64,000 nucleotides of DNA from Hydractinia symbiolongicarpus (GCF_029227915.1 NC_079876.1:26013828-26077827); one strand, 5' to 3'. Counted from the stretch's first letter, positions 1 through 13,518 are shown. Notes: generated by a model from the sequence alone, not told the origin. A program made the numbers and translations.

Positions 1-1344
1 CATAATTAAAAGGTGAAAAGGTTTTTGAAACTAACAAAAGCATTTGGACAGGGTGGAAGATGTTAGAAATGAATTAAAATAGTTGGGAAGCCTATGAATA
101 TTTTTATGGTAATATTACTATAAAAAATTACTTGAATTTCATTTATATTTCACTTTTTATTTATTGTGGACAAAATTAATGAAACAAGGGTTAATACTCT
201 GCAGGTCAGGTAGAGAGCATTTAAATTGCAAGTGAAATTCCTTAGTGTACACACGCATCTAAATAATCCAAATTGGGGCCTCTAAAGGTGCCAAAATTAA
301 AGGAAAAAGGTTGTGCTGACGTCTGCAACAACTACCATGTTTCAAACCTTCAGATTTACCCGAATAACTTAAAATCCTAAAGTCCACTGTAAACATTGAG
401 AAGTAAACTTTGACAAGTAAATAGAATATATCTAATATAGAAACATAGACCCAAAAGAAAGACCCATAGAAACACAGACCCAGGTGAAGGGTGTCTTTAA
501 GAGACAAGAGAGGAGTTGAACGTCCTCCACCATACCTTAGTTTAAAGGGGCGATTGTGGAAGTCCCATGAAATGCCACATAGTGATGGTGTCACCTTAAA
601 AAACACCCAGTCCGGTCTGTGAACGGTTGGCGCTAGGAAGGGCATCCAGCTGTAAAACAATGCCAAACTCTTTATTAATGGCTGTAAGAAAAACGCAGAA
701 AAACTGCGTAAACGGGCAAGAACTGTAAGTAGTGAAGGTGTCGCGCACGGTAGGACAGATGTCAGGTGTGAGCATCGTCAGACCGTTACCCAGCTATCAC
801 ATCACAAGGTAGATAACACTAGGTTGAGGATGGCTAGTGTAAATGTTGGTACTCTGTGAGGTAGAGCAGGTGAAGTAGTTGAAATGTTAGAACGTAGATC
901 TGTTGATATGTGTTGTGTTCAGGAAGTCAGGTGAAGAGGAGCTTCAGTGAGATTTGTGGAAGGCAGGAGGGCAAGGGTATAAGCTTTTTTTGATTGGTAA
1001 TAGTGATGGATATGGGGGAGTTGGCATATTCGTTGCAGAAAAGCGGGTAGAAAAAGTAATAGATGTTATACGTGTTAATAGTCATATTATAGTGATAAAG
1101 TTTTTGATAGGTAATAGTATTATCACTTTTCTGTGAGTTTATGCTGCACAGTGTGGACTCAGTGAGGAAGATAAAGATAAGTTTTATGATGAGTTAATAG
1201 CAGTCACATCAAAGTTTGGAGACACTGAACTTGTCATGGTGGGCGGCGACTTTAATGGTCATGTTGGGAAGTCATGTTGAAGGTCATAGAGGTGTGCATG
1301 GAGGCTATGGATTTGGGAGCAGAAATAAGGAAGGGGAGAGATTG

Positions 1345-1726
1345 AGCTTTTGATAGAGTGCCACGTAAAGTTATTTGGTGGGCTATGAGAAAATTAGGTG
1401 TGGATGAGTGGCTAGTTACGATGGTACAGTCTTTGTACAGCAATGCTAGAAGTCGTGTCAGGATTAACGATTCACTTAGTGATGAATTTAGTGTAAATGT
1501 TGGTGTACATCAGGGTTCTGTACTTAGTCCTTTGTTGTTTGTTCTAGTCTTAGAAACGCTGTCGATGGAGTTCAGAACAGGTTGTCCATGGGAGTTATTG
1601 TATGTAGATGATTTGGTTTTCATAGCAAAGTCGATGGAAGAATTAGTTGAAAAGTTTGAGAAGTGGAAGAAAGCACTAGAAGAGAAAGGGCTAAAGGTAA
1701 ACACAGCAAAGTCTAAAGTCATATGA
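1345..1726 (+). pseudogene. LINE reverse transcriptase fragment with YVDD
   Basis: This open stretch encodes the central part of a non-LTR reverse transcriptase. It starts abruptly at AFDRVPRKVIWWAMRKLG, passes GVHQGSVLSPLLF and reaches the active-site box ELLYVDDLVFIAKS. It ends at a TGA after NTAKSKVI. The palm aspartates are present, but the N-terminal fingers and the link to the endonuclease are deleted, so this is a non-functional remnant. The next LINE segment starts at 1767. Confidence 0.75.
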
Positions 1727-1766
1727 TTAGTAGCATTGCAGCCAAGTGTGGCCTTGTAGTTAAAAA

Positions 1767-2486
1767 ATGTGGCTTTGTGGAGTTTGCAGGAAAGGGGTTG
1801 GTAGTAACTCAATTTTTTGTCAGACTTGCAAGCATTGGGTACATAAGAAGTGCAGTAGTATTAGTGGAAAGTTAAAAGCTGACATACAGTTTGTATGCAA
1901 GCGTTGCAAAGGTGAGATTATAGAGAATGAAGTATTTCCAGCTTTAATGATGTACAACAGTGGCTCGTTAGAGATAGTTAAGAACTTCTGTTACTTAGGT
2001 GATATGTTGGGCAGTGAAGGGGATGTTGGAAGAAGTGTTACTTGCAGGATAGGTTCTGCTTGGAAAAAGTTCAGAGAGTTACTTCCTTTGTTGACTAGCA
2101 GAGTCCTGTCAATTGAGGTAAAAGGTAGGTTGTATGAGGCCTGTGTAAGAAGTGTTATGTTGTACGGTTGTGAGACATTGGCAGTGAAGCAGGAAGATCT
2201 TGACCGCTTAGAAAGGAATGATATGAGAATGGTTAGGTGGATGTGTAACGCCAGTCTGAGAGACAGAAAGTGTTCAGATGAGCTAAGAAGCAGGCTAAGT
2301 CTCCGTAGCATTAAAGATGTTATCCAGATAAGAAGATTGAATTGGCTGGGGCACTTGGAAAGAATGGAGGAGGATAATTTGGTAAGAAAGTGTAGAGACT
2401 TGATAGTTCCTAGGGCAAAGCCCAGAAGCAGACCGAGAAAGACTTGGAAGGAGGTTATAAGGACAGACTTACAAAGAGGAAGTTGA
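1767..2486 (+). pseudogene. LINE ORF2 C-terminal part with an RT-embedded zinc finger
   Basis: About 239 codons in one frame. The first about 50 residues form a C-x2-C...C-x2-C-x4-H-x2-C...C-x2-C array (CGVCRKGVGSNSIFCQTC, HWVHKKC, FVCKRC) that looks like a PHD/treble-clef finger sitting between the RT palm and thumb. The rest is the thumb and C-terminal tail (NFCYLGDMLG, VMLYGCETLA, RRLNWLGHLERM, PRKTWKEV). It belongs to the same element as the upstream RT fragment, from which a stop at 1724-1726 separates it. Family assignment as RTE-like is by motif resemblance. Confidence 0.7.
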
Positions 2487-2714
2487 GTTTAGATCTAACA
2501 CAGTCTAGATCAGATTGGAAGAGGGTCATTAATATACCCCGTCCAACCCATGCTAGCATGGAAAACGGACGTTAAGCCGAGAATGATGAATGATGAGAAT
2601 GATGAGAAACAACCAACACTTATGGAGGTAAAATGCAAAATTAAGTGGCCTGTTTCATTATATTTTGTCCATGACTCTATGCCATCGCAAAATTAAAACC
2701 CAGAAGATACTTAC

Positions 2715-5700
2715 TTTTTTCGAGCACTTAATAAATGCTCTAAGATCTCCGGTAACAGGCCTTTTCTAAGATGTGCTTTCACGAAATGGTGACCACAAGG
2801 TGTGATGATGTATTCGTCAGGACTAAGCCTAAACAACAACATACATACAAATGTTAAATGAAATGTTATCATAGCAGTGCTGAAGACATAAGAACAAGTA
2901 AAAGTTGATGGAAAGTTTATCATTAATTTTTGTTGATGAAATCCAACAAAAAATTAGCATTTTTTGTTTCCCCCCAAAAATTTGTTATGTGGCCTTTAAT
3001 TTTTTTTAAAGAAATATAAAAAACCTCAGTGCCAACAGAAGCACACGTAACAAGGTATTCATTTAAAATAATTTGGTGAAAATATTTATCACACTTTTCT
3101 ATCTTTCATTCTTGATCAGTTTTTTTAGTGAGGGGTCACTTCCCACACAAAAATTTCTGTATGTCCATAAAGAACTCAAATTCAATAAGTTAAATTTATG
3201 ATGTGAAAAGCTTATAGTTTTGATGGAACCATCTGAATTATGGTGTAAATATAGAACCAAATGCTAAAATCAATCTTATGTTATGCTAACACCAACTGTA
3301 AAATCAACCTTTAGACTATTTGATAAAGCAGTGGATATAATAATTTAATAGATAGATTATCCAGTATTTATCATTCTGGCAATTACTGCAGAAACCTTTT
3401 CCTTGGTCTGGATGATCATTCCTAACCTTCTGCCAACCATTAAATGGTGATTCTGTCAACCATTAATTAGTTATTTCCCCCCTTTATTTTATGTGCTAAA
3501 ACTGTGTTAGTCCAGTGAGTTGTATTTTACATCTTTGCAGTAAATATTGCAAATAAAAAAAAAATTGTGATATATCTTCAAGAAAAGCATGTTCACAGTA
3601 AAACCTTTACCACTTTTCATGTTAACATGAAGTAATGAACTTTATTTGGAGAGGGGTTTATTACCATGTGTAAATGCTCAATTGTAATGGCTTTTCAATT
3701 AAACCCGTTTTTTTTAAATTGATTCACAGACAGACAGCAAGTATTTTAATACAGATTATTTAACTTGCTGATGTCTGACCTGACTTAAATTTCAATGCAC
3801 AACTTCCCAACATATTTCCTTAATGTATTTTAAAGCTGAATTTTTCTTTTATGTTTTAAAAGCTATTACAAACAAGGATAAGTATTTTGATTCCTTTTTA
3901 CACAATTAAAATATAGTAGCATTTGTTTATTGTGTTTAACTTGAAAATGACACACCTTTCTGCTGTTACAACAGTATCCTAAAATAGTTTCCAGTAAAAC
4001 TCTTTATTTGGTAGCTTTGGAACATACGTATACTTACTAATCAATCCACGCTATTTTTTTAAACTTTTACGTGTTAAGTCTCAGTTAAAGTCACATGGAT
4101 TTAAAATGAAAATAAAAAATTAATTGCTTACTTAGCAGCATCTTTCTTCATGAGAAGGGATGTGTAACACAAATTGTGCGCCATCATGATAGAGGGATAC
4201 AAAGAAGCAAAATCCAGCGTTGCGATTGGCATGTTGTAATATCTGAAAATTTAGTGAATGTTAAACATCAATATTAGCAGAGGTCATGAATGAACAGAAC
4301 AGACTATCTGTTACATAATACATAAAGAGAAATGAAAAATAGGAAGTTATTACTAAAAAAAAAGCTAATAATCTCAAGGGAACTTCATTTAATTTTAAGT
4401 GTATACAGGCAAATAAACTAAAAAATATTATGAAAGAAAAACATGCATTGTTGGAGTATAAAGGAATATTTTTTATACCTACCCCTTCACAGGTTCAATA
4501 ACAGTTGCACCTTCATATTCATCACCTGCATCAATTTTCTGTGCAGGAAGAATCAGATCTTGAAGCTTCGACTAAATAAAATTATCAATAAAAAAAAATC
4601 TCGAATTATAAATTGAAACTTTCATCCAACAGCACAGGTACTGTGCATTGGCTTCTCTATGAGTTTAAAGGTTTGCTCAACACAGATAAAGCCTGATATA
4701 TTTTCAAAACCCTTCGCATAATGCCATCATGACAATAATCTTTTGTCATCAGTCACGATAAAATAATATTAAAACTGCAGTTATACAAGAATTTTCAGGC
4801 TACAAAACTAGAAAAAACTTATAACCTTTAAACTAAGCTGAAAAGTAGAGACATCGCCCATAGGGTATTTCAAGGTAAACTTGTAGCAGGGACATCGCTC
4901 ATAAAGTATTTATAGATTACAATCAATTACCTTTCTTAGCAACTGTGATACCACCTTTATTTGTTGACCACGTGACAATAGATATGACAATGGTACACCA
5001 GTCACACGTGCCATTTCAATATAGTTTATAATACACATCAACTTTTCAAGAAGTCTTAATGGTAGAATTGCATCTTTCATACAATACACGGCCAAACGAC
5101 GACGAGTTTGGTTGGTACCATTCTAAAACACAGATGTTATATAAAAGTTTAGCACATTGATTTTTAGATTAGGGGAATAGTTCAGATACTCCAATGTTTC
5201 ATATCCTTCTTCAATATGCCTTGCCTAAATTACCAAATCTGGTAATAAGCAAAATTTGTTTTGGCTTGTTAAACTTTCACCATACTGTATAAATTAAACA
5301 CTTTATAGTAACACTAAATTTTAACAATTTTTGCTGAGCTATTTTGTCAAGAGACTTAAGTTAACATAGAAATGTTAATTTAAAGTGTTGCAAATAATGT
5401 TTGACACAAATGCATAATCACATCTTAAAATGCAATTTGGAAACAAAGTATCAAAAAATGTAAAAAGATTTGCTAAAAGGCAGTACAAATCAAGCCTTCT
5501 GATTCTGCTTATTTTGGTGACCAAACTACAGCCTTCAGACGTTTTTAAAAAAAAAATCACAGTTAAACTCTTCTAGGTGTATGTGTAGTGCTGGGTCATT
5601 TTTATAGCGGTAACAGGAAAATTAATTCCAATCAGAGCTGATGTAAGTCACAAGGTCCAATACGCTTTAAAATTAGACGAAAAAGACTAACAAAGTTTTA

Positions 5701-8700
5701 AACATAAGTTATTTTTAATTTTAAGGCTACTTAGCTCATTAGCTAGCAAAATATAATCTGTATAATTACCCTCAATTAATTTCAAATTTATTAAATTTAT
5801 TAAATTTAGCAAGCATTTGGAGAAATGTGAATTTGTTCTCATATTCTTGGTGACCAAAACACTATTATTCAATATCCACTTACCTGTAAATCTGTAATAA
5901 TTGAATGCTGTACATCTTCTTTTTGTTCTTTTAGAAAATGATAACTAACAGAGTTCAGTGTGTATGATCTCAACTTATAATCTCGCAACAAAACATGTAA
6001 CAAATCAAATTGTACAGTTCCCGATATATTTATAACTTTATTTTCACGTTTTCCATATGCCCTTGATTGAAACGTTGTAGTAGAAACAACACTTTTTTCA
6101 CCCAAAATACGTCCTATGCATGAGAAGCGATCAATTTTTAAGGTGTTTGCACGGTTAAGCAAGTATGGGAAATCAAAGTTAACAATGTTGTAGCCAGTGA
6201 TGATGTCAGCATCGACTTCGTTTACAAAATCTGACCATGCCTTAAAAAATAATTAGCCCCCTTAATCAAACTATGTATTTCCTGTGCGCCTAAAGAACAG
6301 ATAACTACAATTTCTTAATTGATACAGACACGAGGCCAGTGATTTCTACAAATGTAAAAGAAACATAAACATTTATAGAAGCTACATCTACCTGCAGCAA
6401 GTCTTTCTCCTTTTGATATGAATGTATATCACAGCCAACTACTGGTGCACATGTGTTTAATGTAAAAACATTGCGGATAAATGGATCTTTTTCTCCTTGA
6501 CACACCACCATATTGGCTATCTGGATGACTGGATCAATTTCCGGTTCAGGAAATATGCCTTTTCTGCCAGCACATTCAATATCGAAACTTAAAACACGTA
6601 ACGGCGCAATCTTATCCCATTCACCTAACAGAAACAAAAAAATCTTTGGTGCAATAATCAACATTCTTTTCTTCTTAATTTTTCCTTCACTTTGATTTTA
6701 ATCTGTTTTTTTTTTCTTTAATCTCCATCAGATTTTTTAGGACAAGCTCATGCAAAATTGATCACTCAAAATTTAGTTTTAGATAAGAAATTAATACCTT
6801 TTAAAATCTTACTAAAAATGTGAACAAAAAGAGTATCAGAGGCAGTAGCCTAAAATTCAGGGTACTGTTTCGAAACTAATTGTTGTACACACACGCAAAA
6901 ATAATTTGGGTACTTGGAGAAAAAGTAAGCAAGTAAACAAAACACAAAAAAACTTCTCTTTTTTATGAAAAACTTCAGCCTTCCATTTTGGGACAGTAGT
7001 TGTTGTAGAAATATTAGGTTACCAGCACTTACCATTACTTAGAATTGCAATGTTTTAAGTAATACCGGAAGATGGGAGCAACCACACAAGCACACACGAA
7101 ATAATTATTAGTACTCATTGTACAATCGAAGTTTTAGCAAAAACAAAGAATTACTAAATTAGATTTATGCTTAACAAAGATCTCTAACCTTCAGGTGCGT
7201 GACTGATGAATCTGTCATAAGCAACATCGACTTCAATTTGACACCGGGATGTTTTATTAGTAGTTCTTACTTTGTACGCATCAGTGGGTAGTTCTATCCA
7301 GTTGCAACCCACTGTGTTTGTATCCACCAGAAAACGAACCTAAGTAAATAAAGGGACAACAACAACATCACACAGAGCAACTACCTTAATTACTTTAAAG
7401 GTACAAAGCTTTTTTTAAGTCGATAATTTAACTGATTCCCTGTTCTAACTGTCTTCTAATAGGCACTACCAGACTGAAAGTTAAACATTAGGTTTTTCTA
7501 CTCTGACTTAAGTTAAACATATTTCAAGGTATCTAGCAAGTTTTTTAAATTTCCTGATTTTTAACACCAAATTCTGCTCGAATTCCCTTAATATTTTCTT
7601 ACATTCTCATTGAAGTAAGTTGTAAAAACATTTCTTGCATGAAAGACAAAGATTCCACATGTTAATTACCACTGAAGAAAAGTATATACTGATAAATAAA
7701 AAAATACATATATACAACAAGCACAAATCCTCACAAATTTCCCTGGTTTTTTCCTGAACAACAGGGGAAATTTAAACTTTTCCCTGATTTTTCTTGATTC
7801 CCAGATATTCCCTAATTTTCCTGATGTAAGTAGTTTTATTTTTTTACCTATTTCTGCATGCTATTAAATTCTTTGAAATTATTTTTTCTGACGAAGAACA
7901 TACATGGTACACTTTTCTGTGAAATTTATACAAACTCATTCTAAATGAACAACACAAGGAAATGCTGGATAAATAAACTGTTATGTCTCCTTTGATTGCA
8001 GTTTAGTTAAACACAAACTTTACCTCAAAATCGATATTACTTTCGAATGTTTTGTAGCTTCTTTCGCCATACCCAGAAACCGAAATACCACACTCTAACA
8101 AGCGTCTTGCAGGTGCAACAAGCTTTTGCAGCGCTACAGTGACACACAAAAATGGCATCTTCTTATTACCATTAAAGCCATATATATTTTCTTTCATAAC
8201 CAGCTCAACGTTGAGAACAGCCTGTTGCAAAAACACAAAACTATGTACATTATGGATGGATTGTAAATACAATAAAAACACTAAAAACTACACAATCATC
8301 GAGGAAAAAACAAAAACTATTTTATCAATCATTACCTGTGTCACATTGTCTTTGTTTGAGCGCAAGTCCCCAAGCACAGTTTTATTTAACGCTTCTCTAA
8401 ATGTCACACAGTCTTCTGTTTTAAATCCTACTGGAGCAGGAATATAAAAGTATGGCACAAATCCATGTACGTGACACATGACACTGTTTCCTTCCATTGT
8501 TACTCCATAAAATCGAATAATAGGTGTGGGGCCAGTTGTGCAGCCAGGCATCCCTGAGAAATGCTGGCCTAAAAATATATAAAAATACAGAAAATATGAA
8601 TAAATATAGAGGAAAACAATATGTATTGATGAACAACGAATTAAGGTAGTGCACCATGTAATCTTGGTTGTAAACAAGCATACAAAACATTTTTGGCTAG

Positions 8701-8996
8701 AACAGACTTCACTGTATTTATTAAATTTATTAAATTTTACCTATATACTTACCAACATAGTGATCCACCTCAACCTGTTGAAATATTAGTGGATCCGATT
8801 TTGGATCAAGTTTGCCAACTGGAGGTCGCATCCATTTTTTGTTGGAACTGTGTGCAGAGTTATCCTTTTTTTCATTCTCAAGTGAATCAAGCAATGCCAA
8901 GTCATCTTCGAAGGAACTTGGGAAATCATCCAGCTCTGACTTTTGACGTTTTACCTCTGGCTTACTCAAAGATGCATTTTTTCTCTTGCTTGCCAT
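2715..8996 (-). CDS. POLD1: DNA polymerase delta catalytic subunit, first ten coding exons (partial)
   Basis: Family-B replicative polymerase and 3'-5' proofreading exonuclease. Exons in transcript order: 8753-8996, 8336-8568, 8024-8221, 7189-7339, 6392-6624, 5884-6240, 4931-5122, 4483-4571, 4132-4242, 2715-2828. All junctions are GT/AG and the phase stays closed for 640 codons. ATG at 8996 starts [12 protein letters not shown], a basic N-terminus. Landmarks: [14 protein letters not shown]; Exo [17 protein letters not shown] (D290, E292); Exo [14 protein letters not shown] (D376); Exo [15 protein letters not shown] (Y485, D489); [16 protein letters not shown]; polymerase motif [20 protein letters not shown] (D576); ending at LLSARKK. 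Motifs B and C and the C-terminal Zn/Fe-S cysteines lie beyond the left edge. No damage is seen. The family is usually about 1,100 residues, so a little over half is visible. Confidence 0.95.
2829..4131. other. POLD1 intron 9, no feature recognised
   Basis: A 1.3-kb AT-rich intron between the motif A exon and the next exon. I see no coding exon, no clear mobile element and only short homopolymer runs. Intron 10 (below 2715) runs off the window and holds the RTE-like LINE. Confidence 0.6.
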
Positions 8997-11490
8997 AATA
9001 AAGACTTATAATTTTTGGTAATAACTAAATAGAAGCATGTAACTTATTTACATAGATGTATCTAAACAGTATAAGCTTAGTTTTGGTATAGGTGAGACAT
9101 GTTTTATTGCAATGATGATGTTTGATGTTTTATATACCAATCTTCATTGTGAAAGCAGTGCTTAGTAACAAGAAAAGATTTAAAATTTAATTCTGTTCTT
9201 AAAATAAAATTACAGTATAAAATTGTTGTATTTATGAAAATACATATTCAAAACTGCTACATCATTTAACCTTTAAGTTTCCAAGTACATATTTAAATTT
9301 TAATAGGTACTGGGTATTAATTAAGGTTGTGATATTCAAGGGATTGGGAACTTATTAGAAAAAAAAAACTTATTTGGGGGAGTGTTTAACTAACAGAGTA
9401 CAAAAATGTTTTAGGTTTACTAGTAAGCCGTTTGCATGTGCTATATGTAGCACTACAGGGTAGAATCCAGCAATGTAAAATAAGAGCAGCTAAATCTCAA
9501 ATACGAATTCCATCAAGGTCCTCTGAAGTATATTATTGAAATCTTATTCTTTCACAACTTGCATAAAATGGGCAATAAGTCCCATATTTTTTAAGGAATA
9601 TAGTTAGCTTCTCTAATGAATAGAGAAATTTTGGGATAAATATCAATTGGGTGTTTAACGGCTACTGAGAACGCTGGATTACACCCTGCTTTAATCATTT
9701 TGCATGCACATGCACATCCTCTCCTTGAAAAATCCTGGAAATGATCGTTGATCTTCTGACTTACTTTGCAAAGTTGTAGTCTTTATTTATTTATTTATTT
9801 ATATCAATACAATAAAGAGAATATAAAATTTTGCAAATAGATAGATCAGATAAATACAAAAGCAGGAAATCACCTTTTTAGGCAAAAATTCTGATTGTGC
9901 TTTTTAAGAGCTACAGATTGGTGACCAAGATTTAAATTACTTATCAGTCTGAATGGCTAGCCTTGTGATATTTTGCAGATAAGAATATATTCAAACCAAC
10001 TACATGTACTCTCCCTAAACAAGTGACATTGACTTATTAACATATCAAACTGTTAATGCTAAAAAACAACCTATATTTGACACTATTACACTGATGATAG
10101 TGTTGAATTTTATAAAAAATCAAACCAATTGTTTGAAAAAAGTATAGAAAGTTCCTTTGAAAAATGATATGTTTTTCTATTTTTCAAGACAAAGGTCTTG
10201 AGAAGGACCAACATAGAATTAAAAAGAAGCATTGTTAACAGTTACGGAATCCTGTAATTTGTAGGACAGTCCTAATTGCATCCTGTAAGTGGTTCCTGAT
10301 TGCAAAATTTAAAGTAATTGAATTTCTTTTAATTTTTAATTTACAAAATTTCCACTCACTTTGTAACTAAATTTTTAGGGATATTTTAGAAGAATTTGGG
10401 ATATTTTTGTGATAAGCAGGTAAAACACATACAAAAATTTAGGACATTTTAGGAAAATTCAAGTTTGAAAAATGGAAGTACCTTGAAAATTAAGGAGATA
10501 TTAAGATTTTTAGGATTTTTCTTAAAAAAACTAAAAATATTTTTAGAAGGACTTGATTTTATTTACCAATTTTTGAATTAAATAGTGAAACAATTTTCTC
10601 AAACATAGTACAACATAAATGTAACTTTACATGTATGTGATAGTTATAACCAACTTAGAACTTTTTTCGGTATTGTTATCCTATTGTTAAATATACATGA
10701 GCTATATTATTGCTATTTTTGAAAACAACAGAAATCATGTTGTGCATAGGAACTTTAATTAGCTTATGTAAAATTTGAGATGTCTATTGTTGTGTTAAAT
10801 CATTATAGCATGTGTACCTATAACAAAGCTAAGTTTCCTGTATCACACATAAACAATTGTATTTAAAAAATAGAAAAATTTATACATTGTACAAAGTTTT
10901 AAAATTGCCATATTTCTTTATTGCAAGAAAAATGACTGTTACAAGCTTAAAAATATTCATACTTCGTTCTGAAATGCTAAGAAAACTACCATTATTATGC
11001 TTAAAAGTTGCTGTATTCCTTTCTAAAATATCACAAAACGTTCCGCCAAAGCTTAATAATCACCGTATTTTGTACCAAAATGAGGAGAAACCAAACTCTA
11101 AATCTTAAGTTTGGGGTTAAAAAGCATCAAAAGAAGTTGGTATAAATGTCCATTCATTTAAATGTACCTACAAGGTTCGAATTAAAAATATAAAGTCAGT
11201 TTGCAAAAATTTGCTTACTGTAGAAAAGAAAACGGCTAAGACGACATTTCGATTCGCAACTTGTGAATAGCGACCTGCTAATTCAAACCCTGATCTAATA
11301 TTTATATTTTGTGTTCGTTAGTGCCTTTAAACAATAGCTTGCATTCATATCTTATTGTAATGGTGTGCGCACAATAACATAATAACAATAGAAAGCAATT
11401 AAGTTCAAGTGTAAACAAAAGTTCCTTAAATGTAAGTTACATTCAAACAGTGCTGTAGGATTTTTTCAGTATTTTTAAATAAAAAAAGGA
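8997..11490. other. Intergenic DNA upstream of POLD1
   Basis: AT-rich sequence with no ORF that I can relate to a protein family. It holds a short TTTA microsatellite (about 9781-9802). The POLD1 promoter must lie near 9000-9300, but I cannot point to a TATA box or other core element with confidence. The open stretch at 10857-11108 (83 codons) has a low-complexity composition and looks like chance. Confidence 0.5.
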
Positions 11491-11494
11491 TAAT

Positions 11495-11655
11495 AAAAGA
11501 AGTAGATATGTATAGCATTGCTCTAATTTGCTTGACTTCCACACAAGACGGTTTGTAGTAGACTACCTTGTAGTGTATAAAGTGCACTGCAGCGGGGCCT
11601 AGGACATGAAACCTTATGATCACTGGCAAATTCTCTACAATTATACCATCTTTGC
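11495..11655 (-). mobile_element. tRNA-derived SINE copy (degenerate)
   Basis: Read on the minus strand, 11655-11591 looks like a decayed tRNA (GATGGTATAATTGTAGAG, then a mutated B-box GGTTTCATGTCCT). A body follows that resembles the body of another copy at 51465-51640; both carry ATTGCTCTAA, TGCTTG and CCACACAAG. The shared head and body at two distant places support a SINE family rather than a tRNA gene. Confidence 0.55.
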
Positions 11656-13278
11656 TAAATGTACTCAGGCTTTTTAAGGAATATTTGAGTAGGTGTGCGA
11701 TGATTCACACGTGCAAATCAAGTAACACGTGCGATGTAAAACACATGTACAAAGGATTTTAGGCGTGCAATACTGGCTCCGAGGTTAATCTTTGTTACGC
11801 ATTCATTTTGCAGTGGAAAAGTGGGGGATGTTTTGAATAGTGAAACCCAAACACGATGATCGAGCATTTACGTATAGTGACTCTCTCAATCTTAACTTCC
11901 TTTTCTACATGTCCGAAATAGTATGAATGACTATACTGTCATTTTCATAAATTTATTGTTTATTTTTCAGGTCATCACAAGCAAATAGGCAAAAATATGC
12001 TTCGCTTGGGTTTCTTGGTTTTCTAAAATTGTTTGAATAAAAACACTTGCGGCATAAAGAAAAAACTCAATTAAATTGGGACCTACTATGGTTTTCAATC
12101 GTTTTGTCAAATGAAGAAATTATCTACAATTAAATCCATGATGAAATGTCTGTTCGGCTCGTAAGTGCAGTTTTGCAGACTTGCTTAATCCGTGCTCCGT
12201 CGGCGTTCACCTCCGCATTAGTTAGGACCAGAACTATTCAATAATTCTGAGATTTAAAAGTGTCCAAATCTATCGGACGTTTTGTCCAACAAAAGTTCGA
12301 AACGAGCTACGGACATGTTTGACCGGACTGGAAATGTGGTGGACATTTTGTCTGACGAGTCTCCAAAAATTATTTCAAGGGGTTGCCATTGCACGCTACA
12401 AAATGGATTTTATAGGTTGGTTTTTAAAACTTAATATTAATTTTTCAGGCGTATGATTAATCACACACCTGAAACGATTTTCTTCTGAAAATGTTCTAAT
12501 TAATATTCTTGCGGTCGGATTTGCGTCATAATACTGGTTAAACCAATCACGGGCCAGTACTCAGATTAAGCAGCCATTATGAAACGGTGTACTCGTCCAA
12601 GGGTGGCCTTATCCTCGTCTTAGCTTCTGCTATTAGGTAAGGTCTCCCTTCAAAAATAGTTTGTTTGTTTTTTCTCTTCATATTAAAATTTATTTAATTA
12701 TTTGAACTGTACAGCTATTTTTGATTAATAAAATTATCTTATCTATCTTATCTTATGTACAAATGGAGTGATCGTAATGTTTTTGTTGTGAAACCTTTAT
12801 AGATACAATACTGGACTTTTTAAGAAATTTTTTTTTTTAGTCAAATCTTTAATATGTTTTAGATACTGCTTAATTTTTGCCATTTCGCGACATTTTAACG
12901 CCGTGTTGCTTGTAAATTCTGGTTAATTATGATTTCTACTGTGAAGGTTTGACCGTGAAAAGTCCACTTTGACTCCATTGGAGAGCAACGAATGACACAT
13001 TCCGACCACAAGAATGGATAGTTTTTATCTGCAGTAGCACAGGAGGTTATTGAACAAAACCATAAAAAGGTGTCCAACAACAAAAAGACAAACACCTAAT
13101 CATTTGATAAATGTTGTGTAACTGTAGCTAGGTAAAATAGCTTAGCTAGCTAATTAGCTAATTTCTTTGTAAATAGTTATGCAGGAATTGATGAGCTTTA
13201 CCGTAGCTATACCGTGTCCTAATATATAGCTAGCTAGATTCTTTCCAATTTTTTGTAAAAGTTCTAAATATTGGGAAT
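11656..13278. other. Intergenic DNA, nothing recognised
   Basis: Non-coding AT-rich DNA. The stretch 13125-13280 is rich in AGCTAG/TAGCTA words, like other parts of this window, but forms no clean array. Confidence 0.45.
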
Positions 13279-13340
13279 CAATAGCTTAGTCGATAAAACA
13301 TTTCACTCATTTTAAGAGAGCAAGGGTTCCATCCCAAAGG
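13279..13340 (+). repeat. tRNA-Lys(UUU)-like SINE head or tRNA pseudogene
   Basis: The segment aligns by eye with tRNA-Lys: D-arm TAGCTTAGTCGATAAAAC, anticodon loop around CATTTTAAG and a B-box-like GGGTTCCATCCC. Stems are imperfect and the acceptor stem is not closed, so it is not a functional tRNA. It could be the promoter head of a SINE or an isolated pseudogene. Confidence 0.4.
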
Positions 13341-13518
13341 TTTTTTCTACCAAGCTAGCTAGCTTAGCTAAAATCCAAATGGGAGCTTCAAACACTCTAG
13401 AACTGCCTTTTAGTGTGGTAAATCCTCTGGAAACAATTGGCAGGGTATATCCTTTGAAATTAGTGAGGCTAAAATCCTTGTGCTTCTAAAACAATTATAA
13501 CTAGATAGCTGGCCAGCT

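Larger units (their letters stand above)
510..2600 (+). mobile_element. Degenerate RTE-like non-LTR retrotransposon (LINE) in a POLD1 intron
   Basis: A 5'-eroded, internally deleted LINE copy. Around 830-1290 an apurinic-endonuclease-like stretch is readable across several stops and frameshifts (NVGTL, VDMCCVQEV, GGDFNGHVGK). It breaks off near 1345 and jumps into the middle of a reverse transcriptase, so several hundred bases are missing. The RT part (1345-1726) carries GVHQGSVLSPLLF and the catalytic YVDD. After a stop the same polypeptide resumes at 1767-2486 with a cysteine/histidine-rich finger and the typical C-terminal tail (LGHLERMEEDN, RPRKTWKEV). The 3' end is a palindrome-bearing segment followed by a short (GATGAAT/GATGAGAAT) tail ending near 2600. 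The 5' limit is uncertain. The copy cannot encode an active enzyme. It lies antisense to POLD1. Confidence 0.8.

Noticed and set aside
259-666. 135-codon open stretch on the minus strand
   Set aside because: It runs antisense across the LINE 5' region and flanking DNA, with no recognisable domain.
13279-13340. Functional tRNA-Lys gene
   Set aside because: The cloverleaf arms do not close and the B-box is mutated, so only a SINE head or pseudogene is claimed.
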